Assembly (NCBI RefSeq): GCF_015832195.1
Contig: NC_052017.1
Coordinates: 89,926,429-89,990,428 of the forward strand
Direction: 5' to 3'
DNA from: Motacilla alba alba
Lineage: Eukaryota > Chordata > Aves > Passeriformes > Motacillidae
Length of the DNA: 64,000 bases
Below are positions 28,016-39,930 of the stretch, piece after piece; within the stretch, counting starts at the first letter, position 1; each line of letters begins with the position of its first letter. The notes beneath the pieces are model-generated. The model ran no database searches, was not told where the DNA came from, and saw nothing but the letters and a program-made list of their open reading frames with translations. Both the position numbers and the translations under genes were made by a program.

Positions 28016-28509
28016 CAGAAAAGGCTCCGAGGGCGGCCTTAGCTGTGCCACTGCGGGTGGGTTCCTCAGCCGCCCTCTCCCAGTGAACCTGGGGGCTCTG
28101 CTCAGGGCACAGCAAAAACAAGACCTTGCAGTCGCTTCAGGAGCATCTCTCACCACCCAAGCCACGCTGCTGCTGCCGCGGCAGCCACAGTGACCTATTC
28201 CCAGCCCCGTTCCCGCTCCTTGGGGCACAGCTCGGGGCCAGAGGTCGCACCACTCCTCCCGCTATTTCAGAGACCCAGAGCGCCCAAACCGCCCGTGGCG
28301 CTGGGGACGAGGCCTTCGCCCCTGCTGTGAAACGCGGGGATGAGGCGAGGCAAAGCGAGCGGGAGAGCCCATTAGCTCCACAGCAGCTGGCCGAGGAAAG
28401 CGCCACGCCGCCGGCTATCCGCCCCAGCCATGCCGGCGCAGCTCCCGCCCGGCCCGGCGCTGCCGTCCCTCACTGCCCGGGTCCTGAGGGCGGCCAACGC
28501 CGAGCCGGC

Positions 28510-28524
28510 AGCGCCCCCTGGCGG
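28510..28524 (-). promoter_or_regulatory. CTCF-like binding motif
   Basis: On the minus strand the site reads CCGCCAGGGGGCGCT. Twelve consecutive bases (CCAGGGGGCGCT) match the well-known vertebrate CTCF core exactly. It sits at the centre of the CpG island, where unmethylated CTCF sites are often occupied. Its sequence is convincing, but occupancy cannot be judged from DNA alone. Confidence 0.55.
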
Positions 28525-28536
28525 GCGGCCGCCGCC

Positions 28537-28722
28537 ATGGCGCCCCCGGCTGCGCGGCCGGGCCGGGCCGTGGCGCTGAGAGGCGGCCCCGGCAATGTCG
28601 CCTCTGCTCCTCGGGCTGTGATCATTAATGTCAGGGTGCTGCAGCGCGCCTCGGCTGAGGGGACTGAATTTGTGGGATTGTCGATAGCAATGAATAATTC
28701 AAGGAGCTGCCGCGGAGGCTGA
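28537..28722 (+). other. Short ORF (61 aa) in CpG island, Kozak start
   Basis: The ATG at 28537 lies in a perfect GCCGCCATGG context and opens a 61-codon frame to TGA at 28720-28722 (start MAPPAARPGRAVALRGG, end AMNNSRSCRGG). The same frame runs further upstream, but that part is GC-driven. No domain, signal peptide or family was recognised, and the Ala/Arg/Gly-rich start is typical of translated CpG islands. It may be a small ORF of an island-derived transcript or chance. Confidence 0.15.
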
Positions 28723-28939
28723 GGAGGCCGAGATAAGGGTACCGAGAGATCAGCGGAGGCTCCAACTTTTTAAAAGTGAAGGGGGGAGTGTTAAACTCGG
28801 TCCCTGGCGCCCGGTCCGCCCGTATCAGCCGGTCCTCGCTCAGCAGTTCACATCCTGGAATGCTCTGTCACCCCTCCAGTCGCGGTGGGATGCTGAGGAT
28901 GCCGGGTCCAGCAGCTGACTTCAGTTGGCCCAGTGGTCC

Positions 28940-29970
28940 TGTCCGGCTCCCTGCCCAAGGCAGGGTCAGCCGGGAGGTACGAGCTGTCTGTCCAGGCCTT
29001 CATCCCCTCAGGTCTTGAAATCCTGCCAGACTGGGAGCTGCACAGCCCTGTGGACAACCTGCTGCGCTGCTTGGCTGTCCTTGGGGAGGAAAGCATCACT
29101 GATCAGCAGTCTTGTTTCAAGACTGTGACAACTGACTCCTGTCCTCCCACCCTGAAGCACTGAGAAGCGCCTGACTCCATCTTCTTGACAACCTCCTTAC
29201 AGGAACCAGAAGGCTGCTGTCTTCACTAGCTGCAGCTATCAGAGGGTCCCATGTGGCCTTCTTTACACCATGCTGAATAAACCAAATTCCCTCAGCCTCT
29301 CCTAACAGGGCAAGAGCTCCAGTTCCCAAGTCTTTTAATGCCCTTGCTGGATTCATTCTAGTTTATCCATTGCTTTCCTGCACTGGGAAATCGCCAGATT
29401 CGATGAAGTGGGGCCTAATAAATGGTAATCAGAGAGGGATTGCCTCCTCTCATTCTGTGGCTGCTGGCCTTCTTTGTAGACAGTCTGTGCTCCTGCCTTA
29501 TGTCCACTGACGCCCCCAAATCCTTTTCCACAGAGCTGCTTCCCATCACTCTGCCTGTATTGTTGCTCAGGGCTCTTCCTTCCCTGGTGAGGGACTTGAC
29601 ATTTATCCCTGCTGAATTTTGTAAAATTTCTGCTGGATAAACCACTGAGGTACTATTACTACTATTATCTAAGCTTGAGCATCCAACCAGTTTTTTATCT
29701 GTCTAGTTATCCACTCATCCAAACTGTGGTATCTCACCTTGCATATAAGAATACTGTGAGACAGAGTGTTAAAAGCTTTGCAAAAGTCAAGGTGCTGCCC
29801 TTGCATCCATAAATTCAGACATTTTGTCACAGAAGGCAATCAGATTGGTCAAGCAGTTGGCAACCTTATGCTGACTCTTGCAGCTTTCACCATGAATCTT
29901 GGGAAGGAGCATGATCCAAAGCCTGGGGATGGTGGTGCTCCTATCTGGGCACCAACACAATTGTAAATGT
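28940..29970 (-). mobile_element. CR1 LINE fragment, minus orientation
   Basis: On the plus strand it reads as reversed CR1: a tract like caggtcttgaaatcctgcca, a weak match to caacctgctgcgctgcttgg, then cttgacaacctccttacagg, ctgaataaaccaaattccct and atgtccactgacgcccccaa, and near the left of the element the RT region (gtgttaaaagctttgcaaaa, ggcaatcagattggtcaagc). It is over 1 kb but mutated throughout. It abuts the CpG island on its left and probably truncates whatever the island once continued into. Confidence 0.85.
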
Positions 29971-32739
29971 TTCTGTAGTGTTTTTACTCTCTTATTTCAA
30001 CACCTAGAAAATATCAAGAATATCAAAGTCTGCTACTGATGCCAATGTTAATTGTTCCTGGAGCTTTCTGTTGACAGTGTTGGTTGCTGCATAGCTAAGG
30101 ATGGAACATTACCAGCTGTCTATCGGTGAAGGGCAACTCTGGCAGGAAAGTGATTTACTCAACATCACACAATGTGTTGTTGTGAAGCAGGAACAGAACT
30201 CAGGATGTACTCCCTTCTAGTCACATCCCCAAACTCACCACATAACTACTGCCAAGAACATAGTCTTCCATTCAAACTTTTGAGACAATTAAATACTTCT
30301 TCCATCCAGTGACCTCAGCCTGAGGTTTCATTGCATTATAAATATACATGTCTAACATGTATAACAAAAAAGCAACACAATGGTGAATTATCTGGATTGC
30401 AACATGCACTTGGCTCTGATAATAAGCTCTTACAGGGAACATGAGCTCATTGGGGAATGTTAAAAAACCTAGGATGACAGACTGAAAAAAGCAGGTACAT
30501 GAACAGAGACAGCAAAGCTGACGAAAATATTGTTGTTGCAAATGGAAAGTAAACATTTATTTTATGTTTTTATGGGAAATTTCTAGATGTGTGTGGTTTT
30601 GGTTTGATTTTAAAAATACTGCATTTTAACATAAATATAGCTCTACAGCTCTCATTCATGTTTTAAAACTTTCTGTGCAATTTTTAACTTTAAAATGCAA
30701 AAAGCATAGGGCAGTGTCTTTCCCTCTTCTTCCCTTCCTGAATCGTCCTTGTTTCACCTAGGAAATAACTGGTGTGTCTTTGCCAGACATCTTAAAGGTA
30801 AAAAACAAAGAATCTACATTTTCTCTCTGTGTGTTAAGTAAACTAAAAGGAATTTAGTGCAACATGGGGAGCCAGACATAGAAGGTGAAAACAGCATAGT
30901 ACGGATTTCCATCCTATCATCAGCTCTGCCTTCTGTATTTGCTAGTTGTTTGGCATGCTCTGCTTGTGAAATGGCTGTGCAATGCTTCTAATGTTGCATG
31001 TCGTCTCCAGGAGAGAAATGAGGAGTTTCTCATGCTGTGCTTATGCACAGTTCCCCCAAATTAATTTAAAGTATTCACATGTACATAATAGCTAACATAT
31101 GAGAAGGCTATTGCTAATTTCCACATAGTAAACAGGCTAAATCATCCACTTGGTTTTGTTGATATGTCCAACCAAGTCAGGGTTTTCTAGGGTTTTGTTG
31201 GGGTTTTTTTGTAGTTTTCTTTTGTCCTCTTTGTCCCCTCATCTCTACAAATGAACTGCTGTGTTGCTTTAATCCAGTAGAAAAGAAAGGTATTATAAAA
31301 CAAGTCCATTAATAACATTTGTAATATTTATCAAATAACTACTCATCAGATTAGTGGCAAGGCCTTCCAAGGTGTTAAAATAATGGCATACTGAATGCCA
31401 ACAGGGAGGCGAGACATCAACAAAATTAAAAAGGTATTTAAAGCAACACAACAAAGACATTCTGCAGCTCCTTGTCTAAGAGCATACCTATGCTTTCCTT
31501 GCATGTACACTGTGTTTGCACAGAAATTATGCAACAAGATGTGGTAAGTGGGATATTTAATTTCTAGATTATTTTAGCCCAGATCATTCTTCAGTTCCCT
31601 GCACTTCAATCCACTGTGGCTTGGATGTGGGAGTTACACAGGTACAAATCAGGCCAGTATTTGGCGCTTTACTTCAGTACTTATTTACTGAAAGGTAAAA
31701 AGGGACAATTCTTTTTATTACAGTTTCTCAGCAAGCATCTTGCCACAAGTAGAAAACCATTATTATGTTTAAGCAGTGCTATCACAAAACCCAGCACATT
31801 TAGGAGCTGTCATGGGGCGCTGCCTAATCTGAGACCACCAATGTCCTCTAAGTTAAACAAAGAATTGACATTACTAATGCTAGAAGTCAGTATCTTTGTC
31901 TAATCATCAAAGTTTACATTTCAGGATACTTGAGAAGGTACATCTCTCCTCACACAGAGGAAATAAGGAGGAGCTTGGTTGCAAGTAATTATTGCTGTGC
32001 AGAAAACGGCACTTGGAGCAGTTGGCTTCTCTGGGAGTTGGACCCATGTCTGCTGGCTGGCTGCATCATAGGACTAGTCAGCATGACTTCACAGTCTGTC
32101 ATCTGGATAAAACACAGGAAACCACCTGTGCCTACACTAAGGAGGGGCATTCTGTTATTGCAGGATTTGCTGTTTCTGAATCTAATAGCCTGTTTCCTAA
32201 CTGTGTACTGATTTGAATTAGTTTTATTGTACTTGGAGGTGTGATGAGTGCCAAGAGTCAAGTTATGTGCGGCTAGGAAATATAGGGTGTATTGCAGTCT
32301 TCAGTATGTACTTCAGGTCCTTTTCCTCAGAATATTCAGAGCCTAACAAACTCTCAGCATTTTAAAAGGCCGTTGCCCAATTCATCATGATGCTGGATTT
32401 GCTTGAATGCTGGTAATAAAAAAAAGTGTTGGCAAATTTTAGCTGCAACCTGTTCACTCTCTTTGTCCAAGGAATTAGAAGGAAAACCCCAAAGTTTATG
32501 TATCACTGTGTAAACTGAGAAGCAACACAGCGTGCCCAGAGAATGGTAACCATGAATGCTGTTGCTGTGCAATGAAAACAATGGGATGCTTGGAATAGAG
32601 CTGACAAACCACTATGAAATTCACTGTAAGAGGATGTCTATAAACCACCAAAGGACTAGCCAAGGTGTGGTATGCACAGCGTCCATTGTTTGAGTGGCAC
32701 ATGTAGACAAAATATCCTTACATGGCATTCCAAGAGATG
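29971..32739. other. Intergenic, no gene recognised
   Basis: Contains a G/T-rich word at 31187-31210 (ctagggttttgttggggttt) that recurs at 45590. Open frames near 31.6-32.3 kb show no family resemblance and may be part of old repeat sequence. Confidence 0.6.
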
Positions 32740-33230
32740 TTGTATGACACAGACAAGTCCATGGGACCTGATGTGGTGTGCTCTACAAGTACTGACGGAG
32801 CTGTTTGGTGCCATTGCAAACCTGCAACAATAATCTTTAAAAGCTTGTGGTGATTGGCCAAGGTTTCTGCACAATGTAAGAAAACATGTCATCCCTATCT
32901 TTATAAATTACAAAGAAAGAGGATTCAGGGAACTCGACCTTATCAGTCTCACCCTGACTTTGGGGAATGTGATGGAGAAAATAACCCTAAAAATAACTTC
33001 CAATTATTTTAAGATGGTGTTTCGGAGTAGTCAGCACGAATTCACAACAGAGGACATCATGTCTAACGAATTTGATAGCTTTCTATGAAGAGCATCTCAC
33101 TGGATGATGGGACACCAATGGACAGGGTCCCAGACAACCAGATCTAGGTGGTCTGCTTCAGCAGGGGGACACTGGACAAGATGTACCCCAAAGGCTCGTT
33201 CCAGCCTCAGTCTTTGTGTCATTGTGTAAA
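32740..33230 (+). mobile_element. Degenerate CR1 LINE, internally deleted
   Basis: Starts with the CR1 ORF2 stretch gacaagtccatgggacctga, continues with caagtactgacggagctg and an eroded CR1 block (gaactcgaccttatcagtct), then jumps near 33070-33160 to the 3' end (ggggacactggacaagatgt, ttccagcctcagtctttgtg). About 1 kb of reverse transcriptase and tail is missing between these parts. No intact coding frame remains. Confidence 0.8.
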
Positions 33231-36200
33231 ATCTATCTGTGGCATTGCTAAGGACTACAGTTTGTGTGTGTGCTTGACACATACACCAAATAAGCAATTC
33301 AAATGCATGATAGGAGATAGGAGAGAATACAATGTTTTAGGAACATCTATAAATTGGAGCTCTCTTTTGTATTCTGTGCCCCAAGCAGCTGGAAAAGTGG
33401 ATCTCTGCTTACACCATTTAATTACTAGCACAGAGAATGACACCTTCTGTTTGCTCTAAGTAAATGTGTATGAGCAACAGATTTTGAACTAAGTCTGTGA
33501 TAAACAGTAAGTGCTTTGGCATCCTGAGATACTGCAGTAAGTGAATCCCAAGGCATTCAATATTAATTCTGAGTATTCAAAAAACAAAACCAAAACCCTA
33601 AAAGAGAGGTGGATCCTGGAAAGAAAACCAGAAATCCCAATCTAGTAGTTGTACTTCTATCTCTAGCTTTTATTCAGTTGGTTTTCCATTTATTCATTCT
33701 TCCCATTCTTAAGAAGAATGCCATTCTTAATGGCAGCAGAGAGTGACTTAGAAAAAACATAAGATGGAGAAATCTGTAGAGAACAGTTGAAATCAAGCCC
33801 ATTATGATCAAACCTAGTACACTGTTGGCTGCTGACAGTGCAATGGTTTTGTTCCACAACTCAGAAAAACAGCAAATCTCTGCACCAACTAATTTGAGGG
33901 TACCAATTCTGTGGGGTAAAAAATCACATAGGCTTATTAAAAACAAGAACTCACAGCTATGCATCAAGTGTATACATGAACACAGAATATTTTTAGGTTA
34001 TTTATAAGGAAGTGTCTTGAATGGGCCTGCTTTCCAACACTCACATTAACCTGTTTATCACCTTCAAGAACACCGCTCCTGTACAGGACTAGCCTGTGCT
34101 TCTGCTAACAGTTGTGATATCCCACTCCTCTTAAGACCAGACAGACCTATTTTGAACATACTTACGAATAAAAACTCAAGAGAAGTAAGAGACCAATTAA
34201 AATGCTATAGGTGCAATGCTGGGAATAGGGCAATCATACTTCAAATATCTGTTTGCTTTTGTTTTTATGACTGCATGTTAACTCCATTAAGTTTTAATGC
34301 ACACTGGAATGCTGTGAATGACAATTGGCTAAAATTGCTTTGAACAATTCCTTGCTGTGACACTTTAAGGAGGACATTGCATTAACAGTTTATTTCAATA
34401 ATACAAACTTCTGAGAAAATGGAAATTAAGTGTTCCAAATGAGCTTTAAATATAGCACAAGAAGTTTCGGTTTTAATGGACAAAACCTGTTCCCACTAAA
34501 TGTACCCTTGTACTGCCAAGAGGGCTTTGAAATAAAATAAAGTAGCAAGTTTGAGGCTATTAGTGTCACAGTCAGACAAGCTAAGCAATTGTAAATTAAG
34601 CTGATCTCAGTATTAAAGAAATCTCTTTGCATGAACTCTTATGTTCCCCTTCACTCTGGAAACCAAAGTTATTCCCTTGAGAAGGTACCTGGCTTCTAAG
34701 GCATTTGCTGAAGCATGAGAAATACGATAGATGACTGCTTGAATAATTTCCAGATAACAAAGTATCTTTATTTAAAATCAGATCTTCATGAATGCTCAAA
34801 GTACAGAAAAAGAAAATTAAATTCAAAGAAACTTATAAAAGCTCCTTGTAAAATTAACAGTACTCCTCAGCAAAATATTAGGTTAATAACTCCAGATTAG
34901 TCAAGCCTGTAAGGCTAGACTGAATCACAACAAAAACTGGTTTTTGCAGGATTTCCTTCTTTGGTAAAACCCAGAAGGTATCACTTTTCATTATGAGGTA
35001 AGCAAAGTTTGCCAACAAAGATTTTCATTTAAACTGAAAAGGAGGACACAGAAAATGAACAGTAAACAAGAACAAATAAAAGCTTTCACCTTTGAAAGTC
35101 TGTGACAAATCAGGACAAGTCAATGAAATTACAGTCCCCATCTCTGAATGGTCTCTTTGTCCAAGTGGCTGCAACGAATAACCTGATCATAACCCTCATT
35201 TAGTGTCATGTCTGGCATCCCTTCTGGGTGTTCTGGATGCCTTAGGGCCTGGCAAATGCCACTGAAGGTCTGAACAACTGAATCAAACTTCTGATCTAGC
35301 CCAGTGAGATACTGGGTTTTGAGGCCTTAATGATGGTACCCACCAGACCTCCGCTGCCTACAGCAGTTTCAAGAGCTGCCTGTGCCAGCCCTGACACACA
35401 GACACACAATACAGGATTCTGTCTCAAACTTACCTCCTCTCAAAGGCAGAAAAAGCAGCCATGAGCTGTCAGTACAGTGAGGAGCATGGAGAAATGTAAA
35501 ATCTTTAGTTATATACTGAGAGCACTCAGGTAATGGGAGCTCCAAGATCTTCTTGCCCTTACCTGCAGTACTTGAGTCTTCAGAAAGATAAATATAGTGT
35601 CTGAGGTTTCTGATGAATTGTATTTTAATTCCTGATAATTTGCATTTTAACTGCTTACCAAAAATGATATTTACTAAGCAGAAAATTATTTCTACTTTTA
35701 ATTACTGTAACTTTCATTTCCAAATTGCTAGAAAATTAAGTTATAAAAATGTATTTTTAAGGATGTGCTAGTGTTACTATTTAAAAAAAAAACAGCCAAT
35801 ATAATGTAAATGCTTTTATTCTCAAAAAAAATAGTCAGCAATATAAAATATTTTTACATTCTTTCTGTTTAAATATTGGTGATAGATTATGCATTTACTC
35901 AAATAAAGTGCTGTTTTTACAAATAGGTATTTTGTTTTTACATTTACTGCTCTTCTAACCTCATAATATTGAATAGATAAAATATATTTTGGTTATTGAA
36001 GACTGCAGCATTACTTCTTTATTTTTCTTCCCAAGAAATCATTACATTTTCAATCTAAACTACTTTATCTGCATCCAATCAAAAGAAGCATATTCAGCTT
36101 ATGTATTTCCCCATGTAGAAGGGGTCACAATTTGTGGTGTCCCTCTTGCCTTCTTCCATGCTTTTTCCTCTTGACTTGTGCCCATGTTGATCTCCTGTGG

Positions 36201-38789
36201 GTTCTTCACCCATGGGCAAGAGTGGAATTAAACATCCATCTTCTTGCATGTTCACCCATTCTTCCTGCTCTTCTGACTTTGCTCTCCTTAAATTCAGACC
36301 ACTGATGCCTTGAACAATTCAACACTTAGGTTGAACTAGAGAGGCAATCTCTATTATTTTCTTTGACTTTCGTGGGTTTTGTATTTTAAGCACATTACTG
36401 CAGAAAATCCTATGTCAGTGTAGTCACGACTAACTTTTTATATTTTCATTTGTATGGATTTAGTCAGATGCCAAACTGCACCATAAAAAATAAAATCCAC
36501 TTTTGTTCCAGTAGCTACCTTTTAGAAGAAACAGCTTCTTGTGGTTTTAAATAGCAGCCAGGAGCTGTAGGAGGGAAAAAAAATAAGTCTGAAAAACTGT
36601 AATCAGCAAGACTCACAACTGTAAACAAGAGAGTAATTCCACAACTATTGAAAACAGGCCCGCATTTCCAAATGTACATGTTATACCAGTATCTAACAGT
36701 TTGATCCTGTAATTCATTTTACTCATCTTAAGCCATCTCCTTTAAGAAGGTATAAAAAGTCAAACTCATGTGTGAAAAGGTCACCTACTGCCACAAAATT
36801 TCAAGTATCCCTCTCTTTTCAATGTGCACCTTTCCAGTGAGTGATTATCTGAATCCTCTATGATTTTTATATGGAAGTCTATATTGATTTTGCTCCTATT
36901 TTTACTTCTCTCTCTTCAATCTCTAACTCCCTCCACTGGATAATTTCCACTGGATATTTTTGAGTCTGAATCCACAAATGAAAAGTAAATACACAAACAA
37001 CTCTTTATCTGCAGATACATATGTATCTATCAATATATATAACATACTATAATATGTGAAAAGAAACTGGAGGACCAGAATTTTCACTAACGACAGACTG
37101 CATGGCATCATATTCTTTTTTTCATCATAGATATAGTTACTCTTCATTTGAACTTTTGTCTGGAGAATATTCAGTTTATTCTTCTGATATCCATCTCCCG
37201 CCTTTGTTCATTGCTGCTACCAGATGTTTGGATTTTTCTCTTTTCTTCCCACCTATCAGAAGTGTTGTTTAGATGGGGGAGAGCAGCTGGATGCCCGTAC
37301 TAAATGGTAAGGCTGATCTTTCTCTTTCAGACATTTCAATAAACTTGGCATTAAAAGGCAAACTACCTCCAACCAATCTTAATGGGACTTTTCATAATGA
37401 GTTTAAGAAATATCCTAGCAGAAAAAGATTTTGTCCTTTTGAGTACAAACCTTGGATGCTCTCTCGCATTTTTCATGTAATTTTTGTAGAAATGGCAAAT
37501 TCTGTTACAAGGCATAAATGGGCAAGGGAACTTCCATGAAGTGTTTCCATTTTTTATCAGAGGATTTAACATGTAACACTTCCTTACACATTTATTATAA
37601 CTACAATAACTAGCACATAGGATTTTATGTCTGCTCTTCTGGAGGAAATTATTTCAGTTGCTTTTCTCCCCTTCTCCTTTTTTTTTTTTTTTTTTTTTTG
37701 TAAGAATTCACATGACCTTTTTTCAGCTTTTAATTTCTGATTTGGCAAGTTTGTGTTGAAATGCAACTCTGTCTTTGGTGTCATTTGTTTCAATTAACCT
37801 GCAGACCACTGCCAGATCTGTTCAACCTCTTGATTGCACTCAGTTAATGGGAGTGTGAATCTCAACACTGCCCCCAAAATAAACCAAACAATTAGTCCTG
37901 GCAACTAGGCATTCAGAAAGTCCAATTTTCTTTTTTACCAGAATCCTGTAAGGTCACCTCAAACCACAAAGAGAAACTCTTCCTGGGATAATATTATTTG
38001 TTAAATTCCGTTCTCTCAGACAGCTGGACTTCATGCTGCCACTTGCTGTTTCACTGAAGTTGGAATCCAGACAAAGGATCCAGACATTTTGTTCCTCAGA
38101 GCCTCATGCCTCTATGGGCTGGTTATCTGCTCTAAATGGCAAAGCAGCACAGTAATTCTGTGTTTGCTGGACACATTCACTGGGCTATAAAGAAGCAGTA
38201 TCTTCCTAGTAGTTTCTCTTATCATGGACAGGGTGCATTGTCAATTTTCCAAGACGTAATAGTAGTCAAACCACCAAAGTGTCAAAACCCGCTAAAACGC
38301 TCACTCTTGGAATGAACAATTTTATCAGAATTTTCTAAAAACGACCAAATAATTTCCATTTAAAAAATATATGGAGGCAACATTCCCCATGCAAGTACTG
38401 TTTGCCTATTCAGAATTCATGGTGCTTCCAAACCTAATGGCGTGGGAGTCCAGTAACGTCTGAATCATTTATACTCCTCTGCCTTATGCAGGTCAGGCAA
38501 GGACTGGAGCAAGGAATTCACACAGCCTAACCTAGTGTCCGTGGCATGGGGTGGGGTGGAAGGATTCCATTTCAGAAACCTTTATGTGGGAGTCCAAGAC
38601 AGCTTAACCTAAAGTACTAGCAAAAAAGATTATGAAACAAAAAATACACAAAGCAAGTAATAGCAAATTTCTAAGGCAGATGTCCTAGAGAAGCAGAATG
38701 ATTAAGCAGCTAACTGCTGTGTACAGAACACAGGTTGTTGTTCAAACTGTCATATAACTGAGACGTGATAACAGTGATGCAAATCTTTT
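33231..38789. other. Intergenic, no gene recognised
   Basis: AT-rich unique sequence with a 22-nt poly-T. The stretch at 35.1-35.4 kb is more GC-rich than its surroundings, but I could not assign it to a repeat or exon. Confidence 0.6.
37678..37699. repeat. Poly-T homopolymer (22 nt)
   Basis: The longest T run seen in the window, within intergenic DNA. It could be a microsatellite or the A-tail of a minus-strand retrocopy; no retrocopy was recognised beside it. Confidence 0.95.
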
Positions 38790-39930
38790 TAATGGTTCAA
38801 CAGGAAACGTAGGGAAACAGAGACCAGTGAGTTGGACAGTTAACACCAACAGATTAGGAGAAACTGTAACAATCTGAAATTTTGTTGGAAACAATCAAGA
38901 AGGGATTTTTGAAATCTTGCCTCACCAACCTACTAGAATTCCTTAATTCCTTGAAGGTACCAACAGTCTTGTAGATTAAAGAGGTCCATCTGATGCTTGG
39001 ATTTTGACAAGGCATTTCACAAAGTTCAAGGTTAACCCTTAAGATAATAAGGAACCCACAGGGTAATAATACAATTTCTTGTGTAGATAAATTAGGGAGG
39101 CAGAGGAGAGAAGTTTGCAGTACACAGTGATTTTTTCCATAGTAGAGAGATTCACCACTAGTATTTCATAGGCATCTGCATGAGAATATGCAGGATATGA
39201 ACAGTATACTCAATATATGATTTTGAAAGGGCATATAGAGTGAAGGGAAAAACCTTCCTAAGTTATGCATGTAAATAATAAAAAAGGTAAACAGAAGACT
39301 GGCAAAAAGACAGTATGACATCTGTGCCTAAGCAATAAGATAGTGACAAAATTTGGTGAAGATAAATATGAAGTAATATGACGTAAGGCAAATGGAAAAG
39401 ATGATGTATGTGTGTTTATATAAAATTACATAGGCTGTGAGCTCAAACTCAGTAGATCAGCTAGGTTGTAAGAGGTAATTCGAATTAATATCAATTCAGT
39501 CTTCAATTATAGCCAACACAGCAAAGTACCAAAAATAACTAGGAAAGTACAAGAGCATGGAAAGCAGAGAACACAACTGAAAAGCAAACATCAGTCTGTC
39601 ATGTAAATCCATAATATGCCTACATATTGAATACTGTATGCTAGGCTGGTATCTCCCAAATCTGGAAAGATAATAGCAGAAAAGGAAAAGAGGTTAGAAA
39701 ACCTATTGTACATGGAATGACAAAGCAGCCTATAAGTCTTCCCCTCGAAAAAAACATGAATGAAGAAGGATATCACAGTGATCTGTAAAATCATCAGTGG
39801 CATGGAGGCAGTGAAGAGGAAACAACTGCTCACTGTATCTTCTGATCCAGTACGATGAAGCAAAGGAAGTCAGGACATGGCAAGTTCAGAGCAAATGAAA
39901 GCAAGCAGCTCTTCAAATCAGTGTCAGATG
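38790..39930 (+). mobile_element. Old, degenerate CR1-type LINE
   Basis: Scattered CR1 landmarks appear in sense order: agaccagtgagttggacag (RT region start), cttggattttgacaaggcat (the DFxKAFD reverse transcriptase motif, broken), atgcctacatattgaatact and gtatgctaggctggtatctc (the region before the 3' end), and atcatcagtggcatggaggc. Indels and stops are frequent and no ORF survives, so this is an ancient copy compared with the one at 41.7 kb. The boundaries are approximate. Confidence 0.75.

Larger units (their letters stand above)
28020..28850. promoter_or_regulatory. Orphan CpG island
   Basis: This is the only strongly GC- and CpG-rich stretch in the window, peaking around 28240-28600 (for example cgggtcctgagggcggccaa). 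It stands out against AT-rich surroundings and ends at a CR1 fragment. CpG islands of this kind usually mark a promoter or a regulatory boundary in birds. No recognised exon begins here on either strand. It contains a CTCF-like motif (28510-28524) and a short ORF with an ideal Kozak context, and lies about 13 kb from the ANKS6 stop. Confidence 0.75.

Noticed and set aside
28126..28722. 198-codon plus-strand open frame as a full protein gene
   Set aside because: CpG-rich DNA contains few stop codons, so long frames arise by chance. The translation is Ala/Arg/Pro/Gly-rich without any domain, and overlapping frames are open as well. Only the Kozak-started 61-codon end is kept as a weak candidate.
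31930..32211. 93-codon plus-strand ORF with a hydrophobic stretch
   Set aside because: No family resemblance, other frames are open across the same bases, and it lies near decayed repeat sequence. Chance is more likely.
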